DNA of 64,000 nucleotides from Streptomyces shenzhenensis (GTDB lineage Bacteria > Actinomycetota > Actinomycetes > Streptomycetales > Streptomycetaceae), in contig NZ_JAJONF010000001.1 in assembly GCF_021462265.1 (NCBI RefSeq), forward strand, positions 310,001-374,000. Direction: 5' to 3'. Positions within the stretch are counted from its first letter, which is position 1; each line of letters begins with the position of its first letter. The notes below the pieces were generated by a model. That model was not told where the DNA came from and did no database searches. It saw nothing but the letters and a program-made list of their open reading frames with translations. A program made the position numbers and the translations under genes. Below are positions 31,505-39,605 of the stretch, in pieces.

Positions 31505-32235
31505 CGTTCCCGGCCCTTGGGTGGAGCTACGGCGGCCAAGGTTGCATCGTGCGGCGCGGCTGTCGCGTGGAGGCGCGGAGGGGGCGGCGAGGGGGCGGCG
31601 AGGCGGCGACGCGGCTCCTTGGCGGGGCGCCGGAACCTGAACGCGAGGGGCGCGGCCAGGGGTCTGCGGGCGTGCGATCGCCTTCGGTCGGCAGGTGGCC
31701 GCTGCCTGCGGGTTCCTCCGGCACGGACGTTTCCGGACCGGGGACCGTACCCCGGAGCCGGCCCTGCTCGCCGACCGGCGTCCCGCCGCAGTGGTCGGAG
31801 GCGTGCGCGGCGAGTCCCACGCCACGCACCTGCGCGGCTACGCTCCGCACCCCGCGGCCGCCATGGCTCTACGCCCAAGCCCCCCGCCACGCACCTGCGC
31901 GCCCACGCTTCGCACCCCGCGGCCGCCATGGCTCTACGCCCAAGCCCCACGCTCCGCGCCCCGGCGGAGCCGCGGCGACCGCACCTCGGGCGGCCCGCCA
32001 TCCTCCTCACCCCTCCGTCGGCCGGAGTGTCCACCCGAAGCGCCTCGTCCGCCCCTCGCCGCCCCACCCATTCATCGAAGCCAACCCGTAACACCCGCCC
32101 CCCGCAAGCCACTTCACGTTCGACCCCCCGACCGTGCGCCGCTCACCTGCGGTGTCACCCACCCAGTGCCCCCGCACCCTCCCGGCCGCGCCCGACCCCG
32201 CCCACCCCGCCCCCAAGAAATTCCTGTCCGAATCA
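31505..32235. other. About 730 bp without a supported gene
   Basis: A highly GC-rich, low-complexity stretch. All six frames are open for long distances, but the translations are Arg/Pro/Ala-rich with no domain, and a 65-bp direct repeat inside it (31821-31950) is not a multiple of three, so it would shift any frame. It may be the remnant of a lost gene or a spacer; it separates the tRNA from the carbohydrate operon promoter. Confidence 0.5.
31821..31950 (+). repeat. Two tandem 65-bp direct repeats
   Basis: Each unit starts GCCACGCACCTGCGCG and ends near CGCCCAAGCCCC, with a shared core CACCCCGCGGCCGCCATGGC. Units run 31821-31885 and 31886-31950 and differ at only a few positions. Confidence 0.85.
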
Positions 32236-32264
32236 TTGACGCCTCACCGGCCCCTCCGTAACTT
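32236..32264 (+). promoter_or_regulatory. Promoter of the rhamnogalacturonan/oligosaccharide uptake operon
   Basis: A TTGACG -35 box (32236-32241), a 17-nt spacer and TAACTT as -10 (32259-32264), a good vegetative-sigma match. Transcription should start near 32271, inside the operator-like palindromes that follow. Confidence 0.7.
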
Positions 32265-32271
32265 GTGCCAG

Positions 32272-32295
32272 CAAGCGCTTACTTGAAACGATTCA
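32272..32295 (+). promoter_or_regulatory. Paired LacI-family operator-like palindromes
   Basis: CAAGCGCTTACTTG contains the palindrome AAGCGCTT (32273-32280), and TGAAACGATTCA (32284-32295) is a second near-palindrome with the central CG typical of LacI/GalR operators. Both overlap or immediately follow the predicted transcription start, the usual place for a repressor. No LacI gene is adjacent, so the regulator would act in trans. Confidence 0.65.
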
Positions 32296-32332
32296 TGCAG
32301 GCGTCGGCGACGCTGCGGGGAGGGGCCTGACT

Positions 32333-33616
32333 GTGGGAACCGGCAGGAATGTGGAGAGGCGCACCATCCTGAAGGCGGCCGGCGCCTCGGCGGCCGCGGT
32401 CGGGCTCGCCGCGACGGCCGGGTGCGGCGGCAGCGGTGCCGGGGACGGAACGGTGACGATCCGTTACTCCTGGTGGGGTGCGGAGGAACGCGCACAGAAG
32501 ATCAACAAGACCATCGCGCTCTTTGAGAAGAAGTACCCGAAGATCAAGGTCAAGACCGACTTTCAGACGTACGCGTCCTTCTGGGAGAAGTTCCAGACGC
32601 AGGCCGCCGGCGGAAATCCCCCGGACGTTTTCCAAAACGCCGTCACCTTTCTCCGGAAGTACGACAAGCGAGGAATTCTCCTCGATCTCAAGTCACAGGT
32701 CGAGGCGGGAAATCTGAGCCTGGATCACTTCCGGGCCGGGGTGACGAAGGTCGGCGAGGTCGACGGGAAGCAGCTCGGAGTCCCCGTCGGCTCCAACACC
32801 ATGGCGCTGGTCATCGACAAGAAGGTCTTCGAGAAAGCCGGCGTCGAGCCGCACGCGGGCTGGACCTGGGACGACTACTTCAAGGCCCTGAAGACCATCC
32901 ACGACAGGACGAAGGTCGCGGGGGACACCGGCTACTTCAGCATCATGTACCTGTACGACCTCTACCTCCGCCAGAACGGCAAGGCGTTCTACACCGACGA
33001 CGGACTCGGCTTCGACAAGGCCGACCTGACGGAGTGGTGGACCGACGGCTACAACCGGGTCAAGGCCGGCATCGTCACCGACCCGAAGGTCGTGGCCCAG
33101 GACTTCCCCAAGTCCTCCCTCTCCGCCGGCCACGGCGCTTCCGAGTTCACCTGGGACAACTTCACCGTCCGCTACTCCGCCGAGGGCGACAGCACCTACG
33201 GCCTCGCCCCGATCCCGACCATGGACGGCAAGCACACCGGGCAGTACCTCGCCTCCCTGATGCTGAGCGCCTCCGCCCGCACTGCCCACCCCAAGGAAGT
33301 CGCCCAGTTCATCGACTTCATGGTCCACGACCCCGAGGTCGGCAAGATCATGGGCTACGACCGGGGCATCCTCGCCAGCACCGAGCAGTACTCGGCGTAC
33401 CGGCCGACGGACGCGGTGAACAAGGAGATCGCGCAGTACGAGGACGACACCGCCAAGGCCGGCGTCCTGGGCACGATCACCCCGCACCCCTCCGGTGCCG
33501 ACACCATCGAGGCCGCCTTCCTGCGCATCGGCGGCGACCTCGGCCAGGGCAAGACCAAGGTCGCGGACGCGGTGAAGCAGTTCTTCACCGAGTCCGAGGC
33601 CGCCTTCCAGGCCTGA
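32333..33616 (+). CDS. Sugar ABC transporter substrate-binding lipoprotein
   Basis: A 427-aa family-1 extracellular solute-binding protein. The signal region has a Tat/Sec-like RR motif (NVERRTILKAAG) and a lipobox ending TAGC, near residue 31. The mature protein shows the typical TIRYSWWGAEERAQ start, YPKIKVKTDF and PPDVFQN motifs of oligosaccharide binders. The GTG start has GGGGAGGGG upstream. Its TGA overlaps the ATG of the first permease. With two permeases but no ATPase, it must share a multitask ATPase such as MsiK, as most Streptomyces sugar importers do. The neighbouring lyase suggests pectin (rhamnogalacturonan) fragments as cargo. Confidence 0.92.
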   Translation: MGTGRNVERRTILKAAGASAAAVGLAATAGCGGSGAGDGTVTIRYSWWGAEERAQKINKTIALFEKKYPKIKVKTDFQTYASFWEKFQTQAAGGNPPDVFQNAVTFLRKYDKRGILLDLKSQVEAGNLSLDHFRAGVTKVGEVDGKQLGVPVGSNTMALVIDKKVFEKAGVEPHAGWTWDDYFKALKTIHDRTKVAGDTGYFSIMYLYDLYLRQNGKAFYTDDGLGFDKADLTEWWTDGYNRVKAGIVTDPKVVAQDFPKSSLSAGHGASEFTWDNFTVRYSAEGDSTYGLAPIPTMDGKHTGQYLASLMLSASARTAHPKEVAQFIDFMVHDPEVGKIMGYDRGILASTEQYSAYRPTDAVNKEIAQYEDDTAKAGVLGTITPHPSGADTIEAAFLRIGGDLGQGKTKVADAVKQFFTESEAAFQA

Positions 33617-34590
33617 TGGGACCCGCCGTGACGCTCGTCAAGGACTCCCCGCCCGCTGCCCGCAAGCCGCGCTCGGCCGTCTCCGCCACCACGGGGCGGC
33701 GGCCGGGCCGCCGGCGCGAGAACCTCGCCGGCTACCTCTTCATGTCCCCGTGGATCGCGGGCTTCCTGCTGCTGACCGCGGGCCCGATGGCCGCCTCGCT
33801 CTACTTCGCGTTCACCGACTACAACCTCTTCAACACCCCGAAGTGGGTCGGGTTCGACAACTTCACCAAGATGTTCCACGACCCCCGCTGGCAGAAGTCG
33901 GTGGAGGTGACCGCGAAGTACGTGGTCATCGGCACCCCGCTGAAGCTGCTGCTCGCCCTCGGGGTGGCGATGCTCCTCGCTCAGAGCCGGCGCGGCCAGG
34001 CCTTCTACCGGGCCGCCTTCTACGCCCCCTCGCTCATCGGCGCCAGCGTCTCGGTCGGCTTCGTCTGGCGGTCGCTGTTCTCCGACGGCGCGATCGTGGA
34101 CCGTACCCAGTCCGTCTTCGGCTGGCACGTCGGCGGCTGGGTCGGCAACGCCGACTGGGTGCTGTACTGCCTGGTCGCGCTGACCGTCTGGCAGTTCGGC
34201 GCGCCCATGGTCATCTTCCTGGCGGGCCTGAAGCAGGTACCGAGGGAACTCTACGAGGCGGCCGAGATGGACGGCGCCGGGCCGCTGCGCAGGTTCTGGA
34301 ACATCACCCTGCCGATGATCTCCCCGGTGCTGTTCTTCAACGTGCTGCTGGAGACCATCCACTCCTTCCAGATCTTCGGGTCGGCCTACGTCGTCTCCAA
34401 CGGCACCTGCGGACCGGCCGACGCCACCCTCGTCTACACCTGTTACCTGTACGAGCAGGGCTTCAAGAACGCCCAGATGGGCTTCGCCGCCGCGATGGCC
34501 TGGATGCTGCTGCTGGCCGTGGCCCTGGTGACGGCCGTCCTCTTCTGGTCCCAGAAGAAGTGGGTGCACTACGAGGAGGGCGCCCGATGA
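33616..34590 (+). CDS. Sugar ABC transporter permease (MalF/LplB-like)
   Basis: A 324-aa inner-membrane permease with a basic N-terminus (TTGRRPGRRRENLAGYLFMSPWIAGF) and six helices. The coupling loop is PRELYEAAEMDGAGPLRRFWNITLPMISP, the EAA motif that contacts the ATPase. The ATG overlaps the TGA of the binding-protein gene, and the end overlaps the next permease by 4 nt, so expression is coupled. Confidence 0.93.
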   Translation: MGPAVTLVKDSPPAARKPRSAVSATTGRRPGRRRENLAGYLFMSPWIAGFLLLTAGPMAASLYFAFTDYNLFNTPKWVGFDNFTKMFHDPRWQKSVEVTAKYVVIGTPLKLLLALGVAMLLAQSRRGQAFYRAAFYAPSLIGASVSVGFVWRSLFSDGAIVDRTQSVFGWHVGGWVGNADWVLYCLVALTVWQFGAPMVIFLAGLKQVPRELYEAAEMDGAGPLRRFWNITLPMISPVLFFNVLLETIHSFQIFGSAYVVSNGTCGPADATLVYTCYLYEQGFKNAQMGFAAAMAWMLLLAVALVTAVLFWSQKKWVHYEEGAR

Positions 34591-35483
34591 GCGCGGCCAC
34601 CACCGAACCGACGCTCGCGACCAGGGCCGAGCAGCCCTTGCCGAGCCGCCGCCGGACCGGCTCCCTCGGCTGGCATCTCGGCGCCCTGCTGATCCTCGCG
34701 GTCATCCTCTATCCGGTGGTCTGGGTGATCGGTGCCTCGTTCAAGCCCAGCAAGGACATCATCAACAGCCTCCAGCTGGTCCCGTCCCACCCGATCCTTT
34801 CCAACTTCAAGGGCCTCGCCGACGGCATAGCGGACATCAGCATCTGGACGTTCTTCCAGAACTCCCTCTTCTACGCCGTCGGCGCCGTCGTCGGCGTGCT
34901 GATCTCCTGCTCGCTCACCGCCTACGCCTTCGCCCGCATCCGGTTCGCCGGCCGCAACCTGCTCTTCTCCCTGATGATCGGCACCCTGCTGCTGCCGTAC
35001 CACGTGCTGCTGATCCCGCAGTACGTGATGTTCCAGAAGCTGGGCTGGATCAACACCTACACCCCGCTGCTGATCGGGAAGTACCTCGCCACCGAGGCGT
35101 TCTTCGTCTTCCTGATGGTGCAGTTCATGCGGAACCTGCCCCGGGAGCTCGACGAGGCGGCCCGGCTCGACGGCTGCGGGCACTTCCGCATCTACTGGTC
35201 GATCGTGCTGCCGCTGTGCCGGCCGGCCCTGATCACCAGCGCGATCTTCACCTTCATCAACGCCTGGAACGACTTCATGGGCCCGCTGATCTACCTCAAC
35301 GAGCCCGGCAAGTACACGGTCTCGCTGGGCCTGATGATGTTCCGCGACTCCGACGGCGTGGCGGCCAACTACGGCGGGATGATCGCCATGTCACTGGTGG
35401 CGCTGCTGCCCGTGCTGCTGTTCTTCCTCGCCTTCCAGCGCTACCTGATCGACGGAATGGCGACCTCCGGACTGAAGGGCTGA
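34587..35483 (+). CDS. Sugar ABC transporter permease (MalG/LplC-like)
   Basis: A 298-aa second permease. It has six helices and the EAA loop PRELDEAARLDGCGHFRIYWSIVLPLCRPAL, followed by FINAWNDFMGPLIYLNE, which is typical of MalG-type carbohydrate permeases. It starts inside the stop of the first permease (ATGA). Confidence 0.93.
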   Translation: MSAATTEPTLATRAEQPLPSRRRTGSLGWHLGALLILAVILYPVVWVIGASFKPSKDIINSLQLVPSHPILSNFKGLADGIADISIWTFFQNSLFYAVGAVVGVLISCSLTAYAFARIRFAGRNLLFSLMIGTLLLPYHVLLIPQYVMFQKLGWINTYTPLLIGKYLATEAFFVFLMVQFMRNLPRELDEAARLDGCGHFRIYWSIVLPLCRPALITSAIFTFINAWNDFMGPLIYLNEPGKYTVSLGLMMFRDSDGVAANYGGMIAMSLVALLPVLLFFLAFQRYLIDGMATSGLKG

Positions 35484-35490
35484 TGACGTC

Positions 35491-36078
35491 GTGGCCGACG
35501 TGCGCGCAAAACCCTCCGTCTTCTCGGAGAGGTTCGGCGTCTTCGCCGAGTGTCTGCTCACCGGCGTGTGGATCGCCGTCGCCTCCCTGGGAGTCGTCAC
35601 CTGTCCGGCCGCCTTCGCCGCCGGCGCCCGGCATCTGCGCCGCCGTACCGGTCAGGTGGGCGGCGGCTGGCGGGAGTTCGTGAGCGACTTCCGGGCCGCT
35701 CTGCCCGGCGGGTGGGCCGTCGGGCTCGCCGGCTGGGGCGCGGTCGCCGCCGCCTGGGTGGACGTCCAGGCCGTGCGGGCCGGGCTGCCCGGGGGACCGC
35801 TCGTCGGGGCCGTGGGTCTGTTCGCGGTGATCGGTCTCGCGGTGGCGGTACTGCGGGCGGCGGCCGTCTGGGCGCCCGGCGACCGCTGGCGCACCCTGCT
35901 CGCGGCGGCCGGCCGGCGTACCGTCCTCGACCCCGGTGGATCCTTCCTGCTCGTCGGGGGAGCGGTCCTCGTCGTCTGTTCCGCTCTGCTCATCGCGCCG
36001 CTGGCGGTGCCCGTGCTGGGCGCCCTCGCGGCGGCGGCCGTCGCCGTGGAGGAGCGTCACCGGCTCCGCCACGGCTGA
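35491..36078 (+). CDS. YesL-like (DUF624) membrane protein
   Basis: A 195-aa protein with about five hydrophobic segments. The N-terminal block (FAECLLTGVWIAVASLGVVTCPAAFAAGARHL) resembles YesL/DUF624 proteins, which in Bacillus lie in pectin and oligosaccharide loci (yes and lpl clusters). Its role is unknown; it may be an accessory of the importer. The GTG start lies 7 nt after the permease stop, so it is in the same operon. Confidence 0.75.
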   Translation: MADVRAKPSVFSERFGVFAECLLTGVWIAVASLGVVTCPAAFAAGARHLRRRTGQVGGGWREFVSDFRAALPGGWAVGLAGWGAVAAAWVDVQAVRAGLPGGPLVGAVGLFAVIGLAVAVLRAAAVWAPGDRWRTLLAAAGRRTVLDPGGSFLLVGGAVLVVCSALLIAPLAVPVLGALAAAAVAVEERHRLRHG

Positions 36079-36189
36079 CCGGCCCGGCACCAGGGTCGGC
36101 GCCCCGGCGCCGCACCCCTCTCTGTCATGCCCCTGACCATCCCGGGGCCATGACCGTCCCCGCACTCGCACGGAAAGGAAAGGCGGACC

Positions 36190-38928
36190 ATGTCTCCCAT
36201 CCCCCGCAGGTCCCTCCTCAAGGCGGCCGCGGTCGCCGGCGCCGCCGCCCAGTTCAGCTGGGCGCTGGGCGCCAAGGACGCGCAGGCGGCGCCCCGGCCC
36301 AAGGCCGCCGACGCGGACCCGGTGACCCTGGACTGGCTGGAGGACGGCGGCCTGGGCGCCGCGCCCGGCTCGACCGTCGGCGTGCCCTGGCCGATGGGCG
36401 CGTTCCAGGAGGACCAGACCTTCGCGCTGACCGACGCGGATGGCAAGGCCGTGGCCGTCCAGTCCTGGCCGATCGCCTACTGGCCCGACGGCTCCCTCAA
36501 GTGGACCGCCCACGCGGTCAGTTCCGGCAACGGCAAGCTCACCCTCGCGGCGGGCGAACCGGCCGCCCCCGCTCAGCAGGTCACCGTCGACAAGAGCGGC
36601 GGCACGATCGACGTCTCCACGGGCGTGATCACCGTGCGGATCGGCAAGAACGGCTCGGCGATCGTCAAGTCCGTCACCCGGGGCTCCACCGAGATCGCCA
36701 GGAACGGGCGGCTGGTCCTCATCCGCCAGCCCGAGATCGAGGACGAGGACCAGGGCACGGTCAGGACCGAGCGCTTCGACGGCGCGATCGACTCCGTCAC
36801 CGTGGAGCAGGAGGGCCCCGTCCGGGCCGTCGTCCGCGTCGACGGCAAGCACCGCAAGGGCAGCCGCGGTTGGCTGCCGTTCTCGATCCGCCTCTACTTC
36901 TACGCGGGCGCCGACTCCTTCCGGATGGTCCACACCATCACCTACGACGGCACCCAGGAGCCGGGCAGGGCGAGCGGCGACTTCGTCCGCGGGCTGGGCG
37001 TGCGCTTCACCGTCCCGATGCGCGACGAGGCGTACGACCGGCATGTGCGGATCGGCGGCGAGGGAACGGGCCTGCTGCGAGAGGCCGTTCAGGGCATCAC
37101 GGGCCTGCGCCGCGACCCGGGCGCGGCCGTCCAGGCGGCCCAGTACGCGGGGCAGAAGCTCCCCGACCCGGCCACCTGGGACCAGCGTGTCACCACCCGC
37201 CTCCAGTACGTCCCGCACTGGGGCGACTACACCCTCGCCCAGCTCTCCGCCGACGGCTTCACCCTGCGCAAGCGGACCAAGAAGGGGTACGGCTGGATCG
37301 CGGCCGGCGGCGGCAGGCGGGCCTCCGGGTTCGGTTACGTCGGCGGGGCGAGCGGCGGGTTCTCCTTCGGCCTGCGCGACTTCTGGGAGAAGTTCCCGGC
37401 ACAGCTCGACATCCGCGACGCCCACACCGGCGCCGCCGAGGTCACCCTCTGGCTCTGGTCCCCCGAGGCCCAGCCGATGGACCTGCGCTTCTACCACGAC
37501 GGCATGGGCCAGGACACCTACGCCGAGCAGCTCGAAGGCCTCAACATCACCTACGAGGACTACGAGCCCGAGTTCGGCACGCCGTACGGCATCGCCCGTA
37601 CCTCCGAACTCCTCTTCTGGGCCAACGAGTCGACCCCTTCGGCTCAGACGCTGGCCGAACAGGCCGCGGCCGTACGGATGCTGCCGCAGCTCACCACCCC
37701 GCCCGGACAGCTCGTCAAGGCCAAGGTCTTCGGCCCCGGCCTCTACTCCGAGCCCGACCGCTCCACCGCCGCCAAGGCGAAGATCGAGGACCACCTCGAC
37801 TTCCTCTTCACCTACTACAAGGACCAGGTGGAGCAACGCCGTTGGTACGGCTTCTGGGACTACGGCGACTTCATGCACACCTATGACACCGTGCGCCACC
37901 AGTGGCGGTACGACATCGGCGGCTACGCCTGGGACAACTCGGAGCTCTCGCCCGACCTGTGGCTCTGGTACGCGTACCTGAGAAGCGGCCGCGCGGACAT
38001 CTTCCGGTTCGCCGAGGCGCTCACCCGGCACACCGGCGAGGTCGACGTCTACCATCTCGGCCAGTGGGCCGGCCTCGGCACCCGGCACGGCGTCCAGCAC
38101 TACGCGGACAGCGCCAAACAGCAGCGCATCTCCAACACCACCTACCGGCGCTTCTACTACTTCCTCACCGCCGACGAACGCGTCGGCGACCTCATGGCCG
38201 CCAACGTCGACTCCGACGAGACCTTCCTCGTCCTGGACCCGCTCCGCAAGGTCCGCACCGATCCCTACACCCCCGACCGGCATGCCCTCTCCATCGGCTT
38301 CGGCACCGACTGGAGCGGCCTGGTGTCGGCCTGGCTGACCGAGTGGGAGCGCAAGGGCCCCAAGTGGGAGAAGGCCAAGGCCCGCGTCCTGTCGACCATG
38401 GAGGGCATCGCGGCTCAGCCCAACGGCTTCGTCCAGGGCAGCGGCCTCTACGACCTCGACACCGGCAGGTTCGCGACCGCCACCACCGCGGTGGTCTCCG
38501 TCTCCCACCTCTCGGCGGTCTTCGGTCTCAACGAACTCTGCGCCGAACTCATCCACCTGATCGACATGCCGAAGTTCAAGGAGGCGTACCTCGACTACTG
38601 CCGCTACTTCAACGCCACCAAGGCGGAGCAGGCGGCCCGCTACGGCTCGAACTTCGGCACCCTGCTGCTCTTCCAGGGCCACTCGCGCCTCGACGCGTAC
38701 GCCGCCGTACAGACCGGCGACGCGACGCTCGCCCAGCGCGCGTGGACGAAGTTCTACAACTCCGACGGCTACACGGAGTCCTCACCGTGGCGGACCGAGC
38801 CGCTCTCCGGCCCGGTCACGCTGGTGGCGGGCAGCGAGGCGAGCTGGGTGTCCTCCAACGACACCGCGCTGTACGGGCTCGCGGCCATCGAGAACCTGGC
38901 GCTGCTCGGCGACAAGATGCCGTCATAG
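36190..38928 (+). CDS. Secreted exo-rhamnogalacturonan lyase-like protein (PL26/YetA family)
   Basis: A 912-aa protein with a Tat signal (PRRSLLKAAAVAGAAAQFSW, cleavage near AQAA). The N-terminal RIFT-barrel-like region includes TVGVPWPMGAFQEDQTFAL and WPIAYWPDGSLKWTAHAV, typical of the PcRGLX/YetA family. The large all-alpha C-terminal part has YGFWDYGDFMHTYD, ELSPDLWLWYAYLRSGR and the HLGQWAGLGTRHGVQHYAD stretch, typical of lyase/hydrolase (alpha/alpha) barrels. PL26 enzymes remove unsaturated galacturonosyl-rhamnose from rhamnogalacturonan ends. The association with YesL-like and LplABC-like genes mirrors the Bacillus lplABCD-yetA locus. The ribosome site is GGAAAGGAAAGG. Confidence 0.82.
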   Translation: MSPIPRRSLLKAAAVAGAAAQFSWALGAKDAQAAPRPKAADADPVTLDWLEDGGLGAAPGSTVGVPWPMGAFQEDQTFALTDADGKAVAVQSWPIAYWPDGSLKWTAHAVSSGNGKLTLAAGEPAAPAQQVTVDKSGGTIDVSTGVITVRIGKNGSAIVKSVTRGSTEIARNGRLVLIRQPEIEDEDQGTVRTERFDGAIDSVTVEQEGPVRAVVRVDGKHRKGSRGWLPFSIRLYFYAGADSFRMVHTITYDGTQEPGRASGDFVRGLGVRFTVPMRDEAYDRHVRIGGEGTGLLREAVQGITGLRRDPGAAVQAAQYAGQKLPDPATWDQRVTTRLQYVPHWGDYTLAQLSADGFTLRKRTKKGYGWIAAGGGRRASGFGYVGGASGGFSFGLRDFWEKFPAQLDIRDAHTGAAEVTLWLWSPEAQPMDLRFYHDGMGQDTYAEQLEGLNITYEDYEPEFGTPYGIARTSELLFWANESTPSAQTLAEQAAAVRMLPQLTTPPGQLVKAKVFGPGLYSEPDRSTAAKAKIEDHLDFLFTYYKDQVEQRRWYGFWDYGDFMHTYDTVRHQWRYDIGGYAWDNSELSPDLWLWYAYLRSGRADIFRFAEALTRHTGEVDVYHLGQWAGLGTRHGVQHYADSAKQQRISNTTYRRFYYFLTADERVGDLMAANVDSDETFLVLDPLRKVRTDPYTPDRHALSIGFGTDWSGLVSAWLTEWERKGPKWEKAKARVLSTMEGIAAQPNGFVQGSGLYDLDTGRFATATTAVVSVSHLSAVFGLNELCAELIHLIDMPKFKEAYLDYCRYFNATKAEQAARYGSNFGTLLLFQGHSRLDAYAAVQTGDATLAQRAWTKFYNSDGYTESSPWRTEPLSGPVTLVAGSEASWVSSNDTALYGLAAIENLALLGDKMPS

Positions 38929-38937
38929 GAAGGCGGG

Positions 38938-38967
38938 GGAGCGCCGCCACACGGGCGGCGGCGCTCC
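38938..38967 (+). terminator. Terminator of the carbohydrate operon
   Basis: Perfect 11-bp arms GGAGCGCCGCC and GGCGGCGCTCC with an 8-nt loop, 10 nt after the lyase stop. Confidence 0.75.
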
Positions 38968-39005
38968 TGCCGTCGAGTGTGGTCCAGGTCACTTGGGGCA
39001 GCCAT

Positions 39006-39019
39006 GAGTACGCGTACTC
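39006..39019. promoter_or_regulatory. Perfect 14-bp palindrome GAGTACGCGTACTC
   Basis: It lies 28 nt upstream of the SRPBCC gene start, where it could be an operator overlapping the promoter. It is perfect over seven bases per arm. The binding protein is unknown. Confidence 0.55.
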
Positions 39020-39047
39020 GGATCGCCCGCCCGGAAAGACTCCGCCC

Positions 39048-39494
39048 ATGGACTGGACCCACTACCGTTTCCGAAGCCTGTGGCCCCTGCCGGTGCCCCG
39101 CACCGCCGTCTTCGCCGCGCTGGAGCGGGTCGAGGACTATCCGCGCTGGTGGCCGCAGGTGCGCTCGGTGAGCCGGCTGAACGACACCACCGGCGTCCTC
39201 ACCATCCGCTCGGCCCTGCCGTACGACCTCACGTTCACCGCGCGCGAGACGCGACACGACCCGGACGCGGGGGTCCTGGAGGTCGCGATGACCGGTGACA
39301 TCGAGGGCTGGTCCCGCTGGACGATCACCACCACCGGCACCGGCACCCTCGCCCGCTACGACCAGGCCGTCGACGTGCACAAGGCGCTGCTGCGCCGACT
39401 CGCCGTCCCCGGACGGCCGTTCTTCCGTGTCAATCACCGGCTGATGATGCGGGCGGGACGGCGCGGACTGCTCAGGCACCTTGGAGTGGTTTGA
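39048..39494 (+). CDS. SRPBCC/START-fold lipid- or polyketide-binding protein
   Basis: A 148-aa SRPBCC (polyketide cyclase/dehydrase-like) domain protein. The N-terminus WTHYRFRSLWPLPVPRTAVFAALERVEDYPRWWPQVRSV is diagnostic, followed by alternating beta-strands and a long C-terminal helix (FFRVNHRLMMRAGRRGLLRHLG). Such domains bind hydrophobic ligands. It is a single gene; a tRNA-Val follows 39 nt later. Confidence 0.85.
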   Translation: MDWTHYRFRSLWPLPVPRTAVFAALERVEDYPRWWPQVRSVSRLNDTTGVLTIRSALPYDLTFTARETRHDPDAGVLEVAMTGDIEGWSRWTITTTGTGTLARYDQAVDVHKALLRRLAVPGRPFFRVNHRLMMRAGRRGLLRHLGVV

Positions 39495-39533
39495 ACGAGA
39501 CCCGCCGGTACCTGTATCGTTCTCTGCGTTCCC

Positions 39534-39605
39534 GGGCGATTAGCTCAGTGGGAGAGCGCTTCGTTCACACCGAAGAGGTCACTGGTTCGAACCCAGTATC
39601 GCCCA
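39534..39605 (+). tRNA. tRNA-Val (CAC), second copy; probable attachment site of the mobile element
   Basis: Identical over all 72 nt to the copy at 31389 (acceptor GGGCGAT/ATCGCCC, anticodon CAC). Unlike that copy it is followed by CCA (39606-39608). The serine recombinase gene of the adjoining element begins at its 3' side and its open frame ends inside this tRNA on the opposite strand, which makes the tRNA 3' end the likely left junction. Confidence 0.96.

Noticed and set aside
31403..32261. Several long open frames in the gap after the first tRNA-Val(CAC)
   Set aside because: Arg/Pro/Ala-rich translations without domains, some starting inside the tRNA, and interrupted in logic by a 65-bp (non-triplet) tandem repeat.
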